This document shows, in pieces, positions 11,275 to 23,116 of a DNA stretch of 64,000 bases. The stretch's first letter is position 1; each line of letters starts with the position of its first letter. The notes below the pieces were generated by a model. It saw only the letters and a program-made list of their open reading frames with translations, had not been told where the DNA came from and searched no databases. The position numbers were made by a program, and so were the translations under genes. Source of the stretch: Branchiostoma floridae (taxonomy: Eukaryota; Chordata; Leptocardii; Amphioxiformes; Branchiostomatidae); contig NC_049979.1 of the NCBI RefSeq assembly GCF_000003815.2, positions 16,469,483 through 16,533,482 on the forward strand, given 5' to 3'.

Positions 11275-12949
11275 TTATATTTCAGCCATACCACAGGTAT
11301 GGTGAAATATATTGTATTCGTAATGTTTCTTCTTTCTTCTTTCTCCTGTCAAATCTTCAGAACACGGTATCTCCGTTGTTCCTGAACCGAATGACTTGAA
11401 ATTTGGCACAAAGGTAGAGTGGGCCAATACCCTCGGACGTTTTTTTCATTTTTTTCATATCTGTCTCTTAAATGATTTTATTAAGGTTTTTTGGTCATCT
11501 TAAGACCAAAACTGTATATTTTGGCCCCCTGTACCCTGGTATTATAACCGAATGAGCTGAAATTTGGCACAGATGTGCCTTGATAATTCCCCCATATAAA
11601 TTCAATATCACTTTTGGTGTACAGTATAACGAAATGCTTATTTTTGCGATTTTTTGGTCATTTTTTTACCAAAAAAGGACACTTTTGGCTCCTGTACCCT
11701 GGTTTTAGAACCGGATGACCTGAAATTTAGTATAGAGGTGCCCTAGACATATGCGCACATGGATTCATTAACACTTGAGGCATACAGTACAACAAAATGC
11801 TTAATTTTGCGATTATTTGGCCATTTTATGACCAAAAACGTACACTTTTGGCTCCTGTGCTCTGGTTTTAAAACTAAATGACCTAAATTTTGGTAAAATG
11901 GTGCACTAGATATTTATTCAAATGACACATGTATAATTTTTGGCATAAACCACTTCAAAATGATATATTTGGGGATTTTTTGTCATTTTCCAATAGCCAG
12001 AGGGGTCAATGACCTTAAGGTCGTTGACCCCCCCAACTGCAGATTACACCTACTGGTATGTATGTCTATTTAATCTAATTTGATAGGTAACCAATCACAG
12101 CCTGAATCTATATCCTAAAGAGGGGGGGTGGCAGCCAATCAGCGAGCCCGGTGTTATCTGGAAGAGTCCATTCTTACACGGAGGGGTTCATTTTTTTAAA
12201 AATTCTTAATTGGACTGGTGAAGCCTTTCAGTGGGTGTATTTTTGGACAGGTCTATTTTGCAATTTTACAGAAGGTGTACTGGAAGAGTCTATTCTCGCA
12301 CAGAGGGGGGATTTTTTTTTTTAAATTCATTTTTGGACTTTGGTGACTACAAGTTTGTCAAAGTCTTTCAGTAGGGTTATTTTTGGACTGGTCAAATTTG
12401 CAATTTTACATGGGTGTGCTGGAAGAGTCCATTCTTGCATGGAGGGGGGCTTTTTTAAAAATACATATTTTGGACTTTAGTGATTATGTCAAAGTCCTAT
12501 TTTAGCGGATGTATTTTTGGACAGCTCTACTTTACATGGAAGAGTCCATTTTTGTACACGGAAGGGGGATTTTTTCAAATTCAGTTTTGGACGGGTGATG
12601 ATTCAAAATTCAATTTTTAGTGGAAGTGTTTTTAGACTGGTCTATTATACCTTTTCATGCACTGGTACCTTTTTTTGCTAAATTCAATTTTGGATTTGGT
12701 TTCTTATTCAAAAGGCCAGGGTTTCAGTGGGAGTATTTCTGGACTGGTCTATTGTGCGAATTCACATAGGGTGCACTGGAGTCCATTCTTGAACGGGGGA
12801 AGTTTGTAAGATTCATTTTTGGGTTAAACCGTCATTAGTAAAAGTGATTTTTCAAATGAAGGATTTTGAAATAGTCTATTGTTGCATGGGGAGGGAGATG
12901 GCTGAAATATGCTGTATTTGCTCTCAAGCAAATGTCGGCCTTTCTAGTT
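11275..12949 (+). mobile_element. 1,675-bp interspersed element, copy A
   Basis: Begins TTATATTTCAGCCATACCAC and ends GTCGGCCTTTCTAGTT. A reverse-complement copy of exactly the same length lies at 51165-52839, and every stretch compared by eye is identical. The left end holds an imperfect palindrome (ATTTCAGCCATACC / GGTATGGTGAAAT). Internally, 11390-11990 has about four degenerate ~120-bp units (CTGAAATTTGG...TTTTGGTCATTTT...CTTTTGGCTCCTG). 12130-12800 has several ~115-bp units (TTTTTGGACTGGTC...GGAAGAGTCCATTCTTGCA). No protein domain was found, so it is non-autonomous and its superfamily is unknown. Confidence 0.85.
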
Positions 12950-14228
12950 GGTATATGCTACTATACTGGTATGTTTTGTCTTGGGCGTGCTATGGTTTTG
13001 ATTTTTAGCCTGTGATGTCAGGCTGAGAAGTGGCAGCTTTGGGCCCCCCTAACAGCTTGTTCTGATCGTTAGGTCGTTATGAAGGGGTCGTTGAACTCAT
13101 TCAAAGCAAGAGTTCAACGACCCCATACCTTCTTGACGGGCGAATCAATATATCACTTGTATATAACTTACATACTGAGTGTCCAAAATGTAACATCTCT
13201 ATCATTTACCAATAGTTTTATGCAGCCTTTTAAAACCGCGTCCTGATGCAGTACCATGGAAAGCCACCAGGGGCCCATATTTAATCATATATTTATTCTC
13301 CCCACACCTGTTCACAAACAAACAAACAGACACACTCATTCAAAAGCGTAACAAAGCATTGATTATTGGTTTACCAGTAATGGAGGTGGCACACATGTAC
13401 ATGAAAACATTAGAATGCTAAAGATTCATATAAAGGGTAAGTTTCACTGTGAATGACAACTTCATTAAAGGAATCATTCAGTCTTACAGGGAGCTGGCTA
13501 AAAACAGTGTTCCTTGGAACTCACACGGTATCAATGATGTGTAGGTGACTGATCCTCCTAGGATAGTCCTTTTACATAGGGTCATCATGGTAACCAGATT
13601 GCTTTATCATGATATGGATTGTGACACATATATTTTCTCAATCTGTCTCAGTAATTAATATGGATGTAGAAATCACATTTTCACGTTCTGGCTTAGCTAT
13701 CTAGCACAACTCGTTGACATCTAGTAGAGGACTCACAGCAAATCAAATGTAACAATGTACTACAAGTAGCCTATCGCAATTTGCCAAACATGCTACAGCC
13801 ATGACTCAACATAGAATGCAATAAAAGCACTAAACGCCGGCTTCCAATTAAAACCAACGTGATTCTGTACCATGTCGGTAATTCCTACACAGCTGTTCCT
13901 ACATCTATAAGTGCAGCCTAATTATAACTGCAACATGGTCCACCTCTGCATGCCCTCTAGACCTATGATAAGAACTTGGATGAGTTGAGAACTTCAGATA
14001 CATTTGTTGGAATACATAGGAACATATCTGCATTATGTGTAATGAAAAAGGTATAGCAAACAATTCAACAGCAAAATCATACACTTCATGCATTTATCGA
14101 GTTTGCAGGATGGGCTAGACTAGCTCGTCTATGTCTGAATCTACACTTTTACTGGGACACTGACTCACTGAGAATGAGTAGTTATCATGTTCATCCATGC
14201 AGTTCTTATGATGTCAACACAATGACAA
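12950..14228. other. intergenic DNA and presumed 3' flank of the minus-strand GTPase-kinase gene
   Basis: No coding exon recognised. It contains another GGGCCCCCCT repeat fragment (13037-13070) and ordinary AT-rich sequence. The 3'UTR of the gene ending at 14229 must extend into this stretch, but no single polyadenylation site stands out. Confidence 0.5.
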
Positions 14229-17200
14229 TTAATCACACGTTATTTCCTGCAGACGCGTCCTGCAGTCCTCAGCAGAGGGCCGGTTGGCCGGATCAGTGCT
14301 CCAGCAGGCCGTCATGAGCTGTTTCCATGGAGTCGGGGCAGAAAACTCCTTGTTGGGATCTGGGCGTCTGCCTTCGGCGATTTCTTTTGAAAATTCCGTC
14401 AACCTAGAATGGGTTAGAATAACGTCTTTATGGACAACCAGTACCAAATGCTACCTTTCTTAGTACGAAATGAGCTACAACATAAATTTTTCTGTAAACA
14501 GTTAGAAAAATAAAATTGTTCAGACTCTTTAATATTTCACAATTTGTAAAGATGGCATCCCACGCACAACCTTACTGTCAATAAAGAGTTCATCCTCATT
14601 CCTAGACTACCTTGATATGAGAAGTGGGATAGTTACACACATCGGAATGGTAAAGTGCTTGGCGTGAGGCGTCTCCTCCCCGTACCACATCTCCCACAGA
14701 AGGATGCCGAAGCTGTACATGTCTGACGGTTTCCCGTAGCGTTTCTCCTGGAGGACCTCCGGCGCGATGTAGGGCGGGGTGCCGCACAGGGTTCCGGTGA
14801 TGTTTTCAGCCTTCTTGGTTAGTCCGACATCGGCGAGTTTGATGACTGCCCCATCCGTACTCGGCTCATGGATCTATGGATTGATAAGGGAAAACAGTTC
14901 TTTTAAAGGATTTCATGGCTGACTCTTTGAATCGTGTCCACATAACGTTGCATATTTTTTTTTCTCATTTTACTGGGGGGGGGGGCTGTTTAGAAGGTTA
15001 TCGTATAATATTTGGACAAATCTACACATTCTTTATATCCTATAGGCGAGCGAATACTGCAATTTCCTTTTTGATCCTACCTTAATCAAAATGTTCTCCA
15101 GTTTCAGGTCCCTGTGTACGAGGTTCACGGAGTGAATATAGCTCAGTGCTGTTGCCAACTGAACCGCCAACGGTTTGATGACGGAGAAAGCTGCTTCCCG
15201 TTCCGCGGTGCCTTTTCTGTGCTTGCCCGGGTTCCTGTTACGTGAGAAATGAACGTTTTCAAATTGGCAGATTTGTTTAGAGAGTGGTAAAAAAGAATGC
15301 TTATGTAATTAGGGCAATGGAACATAATACCATAAGATTGTGTAAACTGTCCTGCACCTATCTTTCTTGTACGAGATGTAGTCCCTCAGATTGTCCTGGC
15401 AGAGCTCAGTCACAAAGACGACCTTCTCGTGGTGTGCCCAGTAGGCGGTACCGTGGAACTTGATCACGTTCTGATGACAGAGGCGCCTGAAAATATACGC
15501 AATACCGTGTGTTTAAACTATAAATGTGGTGCTGCATCGAGCTAGGTAAAAAGACCACACTGTTTTGATATGCTGATAGACTTTCCCAGAACAGGATAGT
15601 GCACCAAATGTCTATTTTACTCGCTTGTGCCATTGTTTAATGCTATGCTAATATCCAAAAATCCTTACAAAACAGACTAAAACCTATGCCTTAAGTTTCC
15701 CAACAATTATTGGTGCAAAAAATAGGAAGCTTGGGGAAGAATGTGACTTGTGACTGAAATATAGCTTACCTCAGGTTGCGTTCCTCGTGAAGCAGGTCGG
15801 TCGCGTTTTGTGCGGAGACGCTGTCTGTCATGTACTTCATCGCCACCTCGGTGGAGTTTATCTTGGCCTTGTAGACGTCACCAAAGGAGCCGGATGCAAT
15901 CCACTCTCTTTCAACTAGGTCTTCGTATTCAATGTCGTACTGCCGAATGGTTGTCATATAGCAGCAGTTAAGCTCGCCTTGAATCTTATCGCACTTTTCA
16001 AGGCTTGGACCGTAATGTTCTTCGGTGAGAGTGATCGCTTCTTGTTTTCTCAACTTGTACCCCTCGTTCATCAGTCGCTCATCTGATTCGATAAGTTGGG
16101 GGATGGTGCCGACCAGATGATCAAGGTATGTAGATGTGGACTCCACCTGCTGTTCAACGACCCGGCGGAGATTTTCGTCTGACACGAAATCCTGCATTGT
16201 GCCATTCGCCAACTGCTCCATGTACTTCGTTTTGTTTTCCCTGTAGTCTTGCAGTTGTTTTTTGTGGGTAGCCCTTTTTTTGATTGCCATTGCGCCCGCT
16301 ACAGGGAGAGCGAACAGGCCCACTACCACCCCTATCGGTATGACCAAAGGCGAGGCTGCGCCAAGAGCAATCTTCTGCCCAATAGTGAGACCCCCTGTGC
16401 TGTACTCAGGATAGAAGACGCTGTTTCCGACTCTGTGTCCTGTAGCTGAAGGCATTACGCGCTGGCTCGCGATTACCATCTTCTCTTCGATATCTGCTAT
16501 ATCCATCTCTACAAGGTTGAACTCGGTGCGGAACTGCTGCATCAATTCGGACCGGAGCTTGCTGAAGAACTCCCTGTGCTGGTCCCACGTGCTGATTGCT
16601 TGCTGGATGCCTTGCTCTACGAGCTTTTTTGTCAGATGCTCCACCACGGTCCAGCTATCGTTGTCGGGCAGTTCCTTGTCGTCCCACTGATGGAGCCATG
16701 TACGTATTTCATCGGACGTGAGGTACAGCCGAAGATCCTTTACTGCATAGTCGACCCTCTTTTGTAAATACAGCCTCATCTTCCTTTCTGCAGAGGATGC
16801 TGCTTCACGGAGCTTCTTCAGCCTTGCATTGACACTACTCCGCTGTTTCTCCAGATCCGGGATCTCCTGACCAAGTATGTTTCCCAGCATCACGCGAAGA
16901 TGGAAGGATGACCTGTCAAGGAGATAGGTCAGCCACCTGTAGCACAGTGATGCACAGGAATGCATTAAGTATGCTGATAGGGTAGAAATATATTCTTACA
17001 CAGGTACAAACGTTACATTTTGTACACATGAAAGTTCTCAGGTGACTTACCGGTAGTTCAGCTCCACCTTGGCACGTAGCCCGGTAGGCAACAGGTCCTG
17101 TAGTCCATTCAAGAGCTTTTCAAAGTCTTTTGTGATGTAGTTGGCTTGAGAGCGGGCCAGGGCTGCCTGTAATACATGTGTTTCAGATTGAAGAGACATA

Positions 17201-20200
17201 TTGCAGTATCACACATATGCTGTCTACAAACAGCAAGCACCGTAGCAAAATGGCTTGCTGTGATTCGGGTGATATTGTCACAACTCAAACATACCGAAAT
17301 TATTCACTTGCTTTGGTATAAGCGACTGTAGCTACCAAGTTCACATAAAGCAACAAATACGAAAGCAATGCATTGACTAGACGGAGGCACAGCAGATTCA
17401 AACGCCCACCATATCAAGCACGCTCTGGTGAAGCTAAAATGAGCAATGCTTGCTACTGTCATTTTTGAAAAAAATTTATGAATCTTACACTAACTTAAGT
17501 TCACATTAGGACAGGGTGCATTTGATTATGTCGTTAAGTGTACAATATGTTACGTAAACATGAGCAGAACACATCTAAAGCCATATAAGTTTAGATCAGG
17601 TGGTATCAGACAATGTTCTACCCAGGTTAGATATCAATGGGCCACTTGTATTACGTTACCTTCTTTGCTGAGATCTTGAACACTTGAGATTCATCTAGTT
17701 CAGGCCAGCAGCATTTCAGTTTCCTGATGGTATCGTCCCACACCTCGCCTGCTTCCTTCGGCGGCACCATGTCCCACTTGTTGCACACAAAGATGGCTGA
17801 CTTCGGGTCGAACATCGGGGGCTGGTCAGGGTCACGGTCGTGGGTCAGGGCCTGTAGAAGATCCCCGAGCTGGTTGGGAAGGAACAAAGTTACCTCACCT
17901 CACTCGCGAAATTTTTCTACTTCTAGATATGGAAATAGTGAGATTTAATAGAAACTATAAAGCCAAAATGCCGTATTTCTTACTGCACCTCATAGCAACA
18001 TATATTCTGATTGTAAGAGGAAAGTAATATTCATATGATTAATTAAACAGGTTCCTACCCGGTCAGGCTGGACTCCTCCAGCGTTAGCGCTGTTGATGAT
18101 GTACATGAACGCGAAAGCATTCGGCAGGTATTTCTTCACCATCTCCGTCAGCTTTTCATTCTCCCCAACCCCTGGGCTGTCCACTATGGTGATGCCGCCC
18201 TGAATGTGGAGGGAAGTAAAATAATGATTGAGGCAGAATGCAGATGGTGCTTTGTACATTTACATTGTCTTTTGTTGTATGTCTTTAGTCTGAGGTGTCT
18301 CTCAAACCACATGAATATGGAAGGCAATTACCATGTACCTTGGTATAGGGGAGGCAATTAATACTTCGTAAATGTAGAATATTTCTCTCTCAACTTTCGT
18401 ACAAAACATTTCAGAGGTGAGATAAAATAAGCAAAATAAAATACAGACACATTATGGATATGCTTCCAAATTTACGATACTAGAATCGGAATGAACAGTT
18501 AAGAGTCATAGTAGAGCTATCTCTTGTTGATTTCCGCATACATGCAGATTGATGTTGAGATACAAAAATTACAGGACCAAACGATAAGGATCTGTGAAAT
18601 ATTTCATGGTGTAAACATACATAAGGAGGGTGCCAAAATACTTCCTGTCACATTTCCTGTCTTGTATGTACGTATGTATGTGTGCATAAAAACTGTAAAT
18701 ACCTCAAGCAATGGGAAGTCCAGGAAGATCTCGACTCTGTTGTATTCGAAGGTACGCTCATCTCTTCCCTCTTTCTGGTAGACGAACTTGGAGAGTGTCT
18801 CCATGCGGGCGTCCTTGCTGCCCTGAAGCGGTTCTTCATCGTAACTGGAGGGATCTCCTTGTTTGAAGGCCCGAATCTTCTCCTGTTTGCCATGCTTCAG
18901 CTCACAGATGGTAGATGTTGAGCTGAGGAGGGAGGAGGGCAGCAGGTCCTCCCCAAGGATCAGGTTCAGTAGGGTGCTCTTCCCTGCTGATGTCTCACCT
19001 AACCAAAAATAACGATTAAAAGCTTAATATACAACATAATCGCTGCAACACACCTATCAGGACAGTAGATTAGGAGAAAGCATTCATTGTTCCTATTCTA
19101 CTAGTGTTTGGCAAGTCACACACAACCCGTGTGTAAAAACTGTATAAGACAGTTTGGGGCCGGAGAATTATTCCAAGGGTGGAGACCAAAAGCTGTTGAC
19201 TGCGGTCATACGCGCGTACACATAGGTTGGATCTGTCAGTGAAAATAAGTTGTGTGTAATCATTACAAGGGCATTGTGTACCTGCAACCAGGATGTGGCA
19301 CGAATCGTCCCTCAGCTGTTCCAGTTTTGTCTTGAGAAGAGACTGGAATCTGGGGATGTTGGACTCGAGCTGCTGTTTAGCGGTGTCGTGAAGTTCTTCT
19401 GCATATGATGTAGCATCTTCAAAGTGGCAGCATAGCTCCTCCCGTGAGACTCGATCCTTTTCAAGGACACTTTTCATGAGACCTGCGGCCTGCACAATCA
19501 AAACAGAAAATGGGGACACTTCAGTGTTCTAGCCAGCCTGATTTCCGTCCCCTAATTGATTTTTAATTTGGAACTCCTGTTCAGCGCGACGATCCTAGGG
19601 GGGCATGCTCCCCCTGGAAAATTTTCAAATCTCTGAAACGCTATTTACTGCATTTTTAGGGGCAAATTTTGCTTGTAGACTCTGGTTGGTTCAATGGCAT
19701 TTGTTTCGATCAGGCATCAGAAGCGAAAGGTCCCTCCATCTTGCTTTATCCGATATTGATAGATCCAATCGGATAAGTAAGTGTACGTTTTAAGAAAGTA
19801 AGATAAGCATTAATTATACGGAAATGCCTTGAAAATATTGATTTTAATGACCCATGACGTCTGAACGGCGACAGATATAAAAAATTGACATATTTGCAAT
19901 CATCATTTTAAGCTTCACTCAGAGTATCAGTTTTGGAGAAAAATATTGATGTTAAGACTTTGGCTCCTCCCCCTCAATAATTTACATGTTTACACCTGTG
20001 CCCAATGAATAATGAATATTCAATTAGCACTAGCAGGAGCGTGATACATGTACCACAAAGAATCTTGAGCAAAAGAATTGTCATTTGTGAGGCAGATTTA
20101 CCGCTCTAACAAGATATCGGGTTATATATTTTCTGTAAGATGGGCTGAACGAAATCACATTCTAATCTAGGCCACTTCCAGGCATTGGCTCCTGTACTAG

Positions 20201-21612
20201 ACACACTTCAGATACTAGATTTTTGCGCCGTCGCAAAGTCGTGAGTTCCATGGAGGTGACTTTTTAAAAAGGTGAAAATTAATGAGACCGTAGAAGCCAT
20301 TCATAAAATGGATTCAGTGTGGCCTAACATTTCCAAACTTTGCGGTCAAGATTATAAAGCCACCTTCCGTAATGCACCTGTTTATCGTAAAGCTCGCTAC
20401 AATTGGCTTATCCCATAGCCCCACCCACTTCCGTCAAAATGTAGAAATGCAAAATTAAACCATAAACATGCAAACATTCTACGTATATGCAAACAAGTTC
20501 TCATTTGTTGATTGATATACTTCCATTAGAGGAACTGCTAATTGTGGTGGACAGCCAGGATCGGATATTGGAATAACAGACGGCCGTGAGATCGAGTTCA
20601 TGAAGGTAGAATGCTGCGCACCTCACGCTCAAATCTGGACGGGACAAAAAGTACCAGCCCCTCTCCCTTGTAGCCTCACATCGTTCTTAGACTTCCATTA
20701 CTGTTATCATGCTTGACAATCCGTCTCCCGCCGTATAGGGTACCGTAGAGACAAACTGTGCGAAAGTGAAAGGGCGAGGCTCGGGAGAGAGGTCACCAAA
20801 GGGCATTCAATACTGCTGTTTTGCTGGCAAGTGCGCAGATCAGCCGATGTTACCAAACGTTACGTTCAACACTAGGTGTTTCCTAGGAAGCAATAATCAC
20901 GAACCAGTCACTGTCAAACAAATACTAAAAGTTGTAGGGACTCTTTTTCCCGACCTAAAATATGGGATTCTCTATTGACAAGTCAAACACTGCGAAAATG
21001 AAAGGGGTGGGGCTTATCATGTTACTGCACAAACAAGCCAAACGTACGTCACGGCGTCATCTTATCGTTGAACATACACAAAGCCGACGTGGCACCTAAA
21101 CGTTGTGCATAATCCCGACAGAGCTGGCGCAGGTATGTGTTCTCATAGCCATGCAGCTTACAACAAATTTTGATGACTTTAATACACTGCAAGTAATGGC
21201 GTGCACATTAAGAATATTTTAGCAAAAATCATGATGCAAACGGCACATTACATTTTACAAGCTTGACTTTCATCACAAGTTCCATATGCTTGAGAATGGA
21301 CTTCATTCAACTGTAAAACAACAACTGTGCAAGATAGAATTTGCCATGACATCATGGCTCATTGGTATTATACCAAGACAGTGCTTGGTGGATAAATTTG
21401 TTACGTACAGACTCAGGTGTCCACTGTGTCTTGGATGACGTCTTGGCCAGTTCTTTCAGAAGTAGCATCTGGGCCTGCTCGATACTTTCTACGCCGTCGA
21501 TCTCCTCCGGGGCAATACTAGAGTTTTCCAGCATGTCTAATGCCTCCATTAAGTCTTTACACTCGTCTATGCTTTCCTCGGTCAAATTCGCCCGAGCCTT
21601 TGAGGCCGCCAT
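14229..21612 (-). CDS. dynamin-like GTPase fused to an apparently active C-terminal protein kinase (DSTYK-like), 1,020 residues
   Basis: Eleven exons join in frame: 21612-21409, 19489-19282, 18998-18703, 18199-18059, 17869-17660, 17166-17051, 16936-15770, 15486-15358, 15234-15081, 14873-14611, 14403-14229. Residues 1-68 are a small helical module. A helical segment follows, then a dynamin-family G domain: G1 GETSAGKST (from 138), G3 DSPGVGE (243), G4 NKWD (313-316). Residues ~392-580 are charged and helical/coiled-coil. About 581-610 is a hydrophobic stretch able to span a membrane. The kinase domain has SGSFGDVYKAK, VAMK (K about 759), HRDLKLEN (D866), DVG instead of DFG (890-892) and APE. 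Regulated phosphotransfer coupled to membrane/GTPase assembly is an inference. The closest named architecture I know is Dusty/DSTYK-like kinases. The first exon has a duplicate at 22913-23116 that could replace this one. Confidence 0.85.
19600..19670 (+). repeat. isolated copy of an amphioxus-type dispersed repeat unit in intron 1
   Basis: Contains TCTGAAACGCTATTTACTGCA close to CCCCTGGAAAATTTTCAAA. The same motif occurs three times at 50385-50910. It lies between the first and second exons of the minus-strand GTPase-kinase gene and has no coding role. Confidence 0.6.
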
Positions 21613-22912
21613 CTCGCCTGCACCTGATCTGTGGTATGGTTGGCTCACCAGACAACGCCCCAAATCCAGATGGTGGGCATTATGGGAAGGCAAAATTTAT
21701 ACCATAAGTTCAAACCTTGAGAAAGTGGGTATTCCTCACATGGCTAGATTTGCCATTCACGCAATACAACAAAAATTAATTTCGAATGTAAGCTAAAGTT
21801 TGCTTTCCTTTTCATGTTTGAGCATTTTTAAGTCTGCACTTCGACCTTGCCACTATTCAGTAGGCATTGATATGTGCAGCGGCCCTGAGCGGTCACGCAT
21901 ATCTAGATCAGGTTGTTGACACTAAAAACACGGATCTCAGGTAGGTGTGTCATGCTAGTGTCCAGGGAATTTCATACGTTTCCAATTGTAGATGTGGGCT
22001 GCTCATAAAGAAAATATGCTTAATGATTCTCAGGAAACAATGCTTTATCAGTTAAGACTCCAACATTGTCTTAAAGATGTCCGGATGGGATACATCAATG
22101 CACCAGGTGGGCGTTCCCGTAAACAGCCGGCAGATTTCGAAAATGAAAGGGGGAGGGCGTAGCTACATACATGTCGAGTGCTTAGGGTCGAAGGATAGCA
22201 TTTTGGTATTCAACGGTGCTCCCTTGGTGTATGTCAGGTTAGACCACAAACTATATCCAAGTGGACATGGCCTGGCGTGTGCAAGGTTGAGCAGACAAAA
22301 CGCTAGCATTGACGGAACATTAAAGGGTCAGTTCCTGTATTCAAAGACACGAAAAAATTCAGACGACCCCCCAAAAGTGAAAGAGGTAAGTGATCCGAGT
22401 TCGTGCCTTTGGGCCTGGCATAAAGTCTCTCTCTGTGGAAATCAAATCATTTAGCAGTGCCAAATAACCTAGCCTGTTGTTGAAAAGAAGTACTAGTGGT
22501 CGCCGGACTGTCAAACACTGAGTGTGGGAGTGTCTCTTTGTTCGTGCGGCATTTGATTTTGAATAGTAAAAGCCTGTGTGAAACCAAAAGGGGAGGGACT
22601 CGCGGTCATTTCGCTACACAAACAAGCCAAACGTCTGTCATTGCAAGGTTGCTATATCGTTTCATATGCATGGTAATGACATGCAAATTACAGTCTCTCC
22701 CGGCATAAATTACATTGGCACAGTTGGCTTGTACAGTAGATATCGTGACGCTGACGACAATTTCAAGGGGCACATGTCTTGAATGGCCTCGAGCGTTTAA
22801 TGTTGCAACTAAAAACTACAACAATACCAAATACCACATACCGGTGCCAACTGGCTCATAGTATGGTATCATTATCATGCCACAATGCTCGGTAGATAAA
22901 CTTGTTACGTAC

Positions 22913-23116
22913 AGATTCAGGTGTCCATAGTGTCCTGGATGACGCCTTGGCCAGTTCTTTCAGAAGTAGTATTAAGGCCTCTTCAAGAGTTTTTACACCG
23001 TCGATCTCCTCCTGGGCAATATTCCAGTTCTCCAGCATGTCTAACGCCCCCATTAAGTCTTTACACTCCTCTATGCTTTCCTCGGTCAAATCTACCTGAG
23101 CCTTTGAAGCCGCCAT
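22913..23116 (-). CDS. duplicated alternative first coding exon of the minus-strand GTPase-kinase gene
   Basis: Encodes 68 residues beginning MAASKAQVDLTEESIEECKD, closely similar to the exon at 21409-21612. It has the same 204-bp length, phase 0 end and donor (TCT followed by GTACGT). It could splice to the exon at 19489 just as the nearer copy does. Sequence inside the downstream intron is duplicated too (ACAAACAAGCCAAACGT at about 21030 and 22619), so a block of roughly 1.5 kb was tandemly duplicated. The product would differ only in the N-terminal helical module, which suggests alternative promoters/isoforms or a remnant of a larger gene duplication. Confidence 0.7.
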
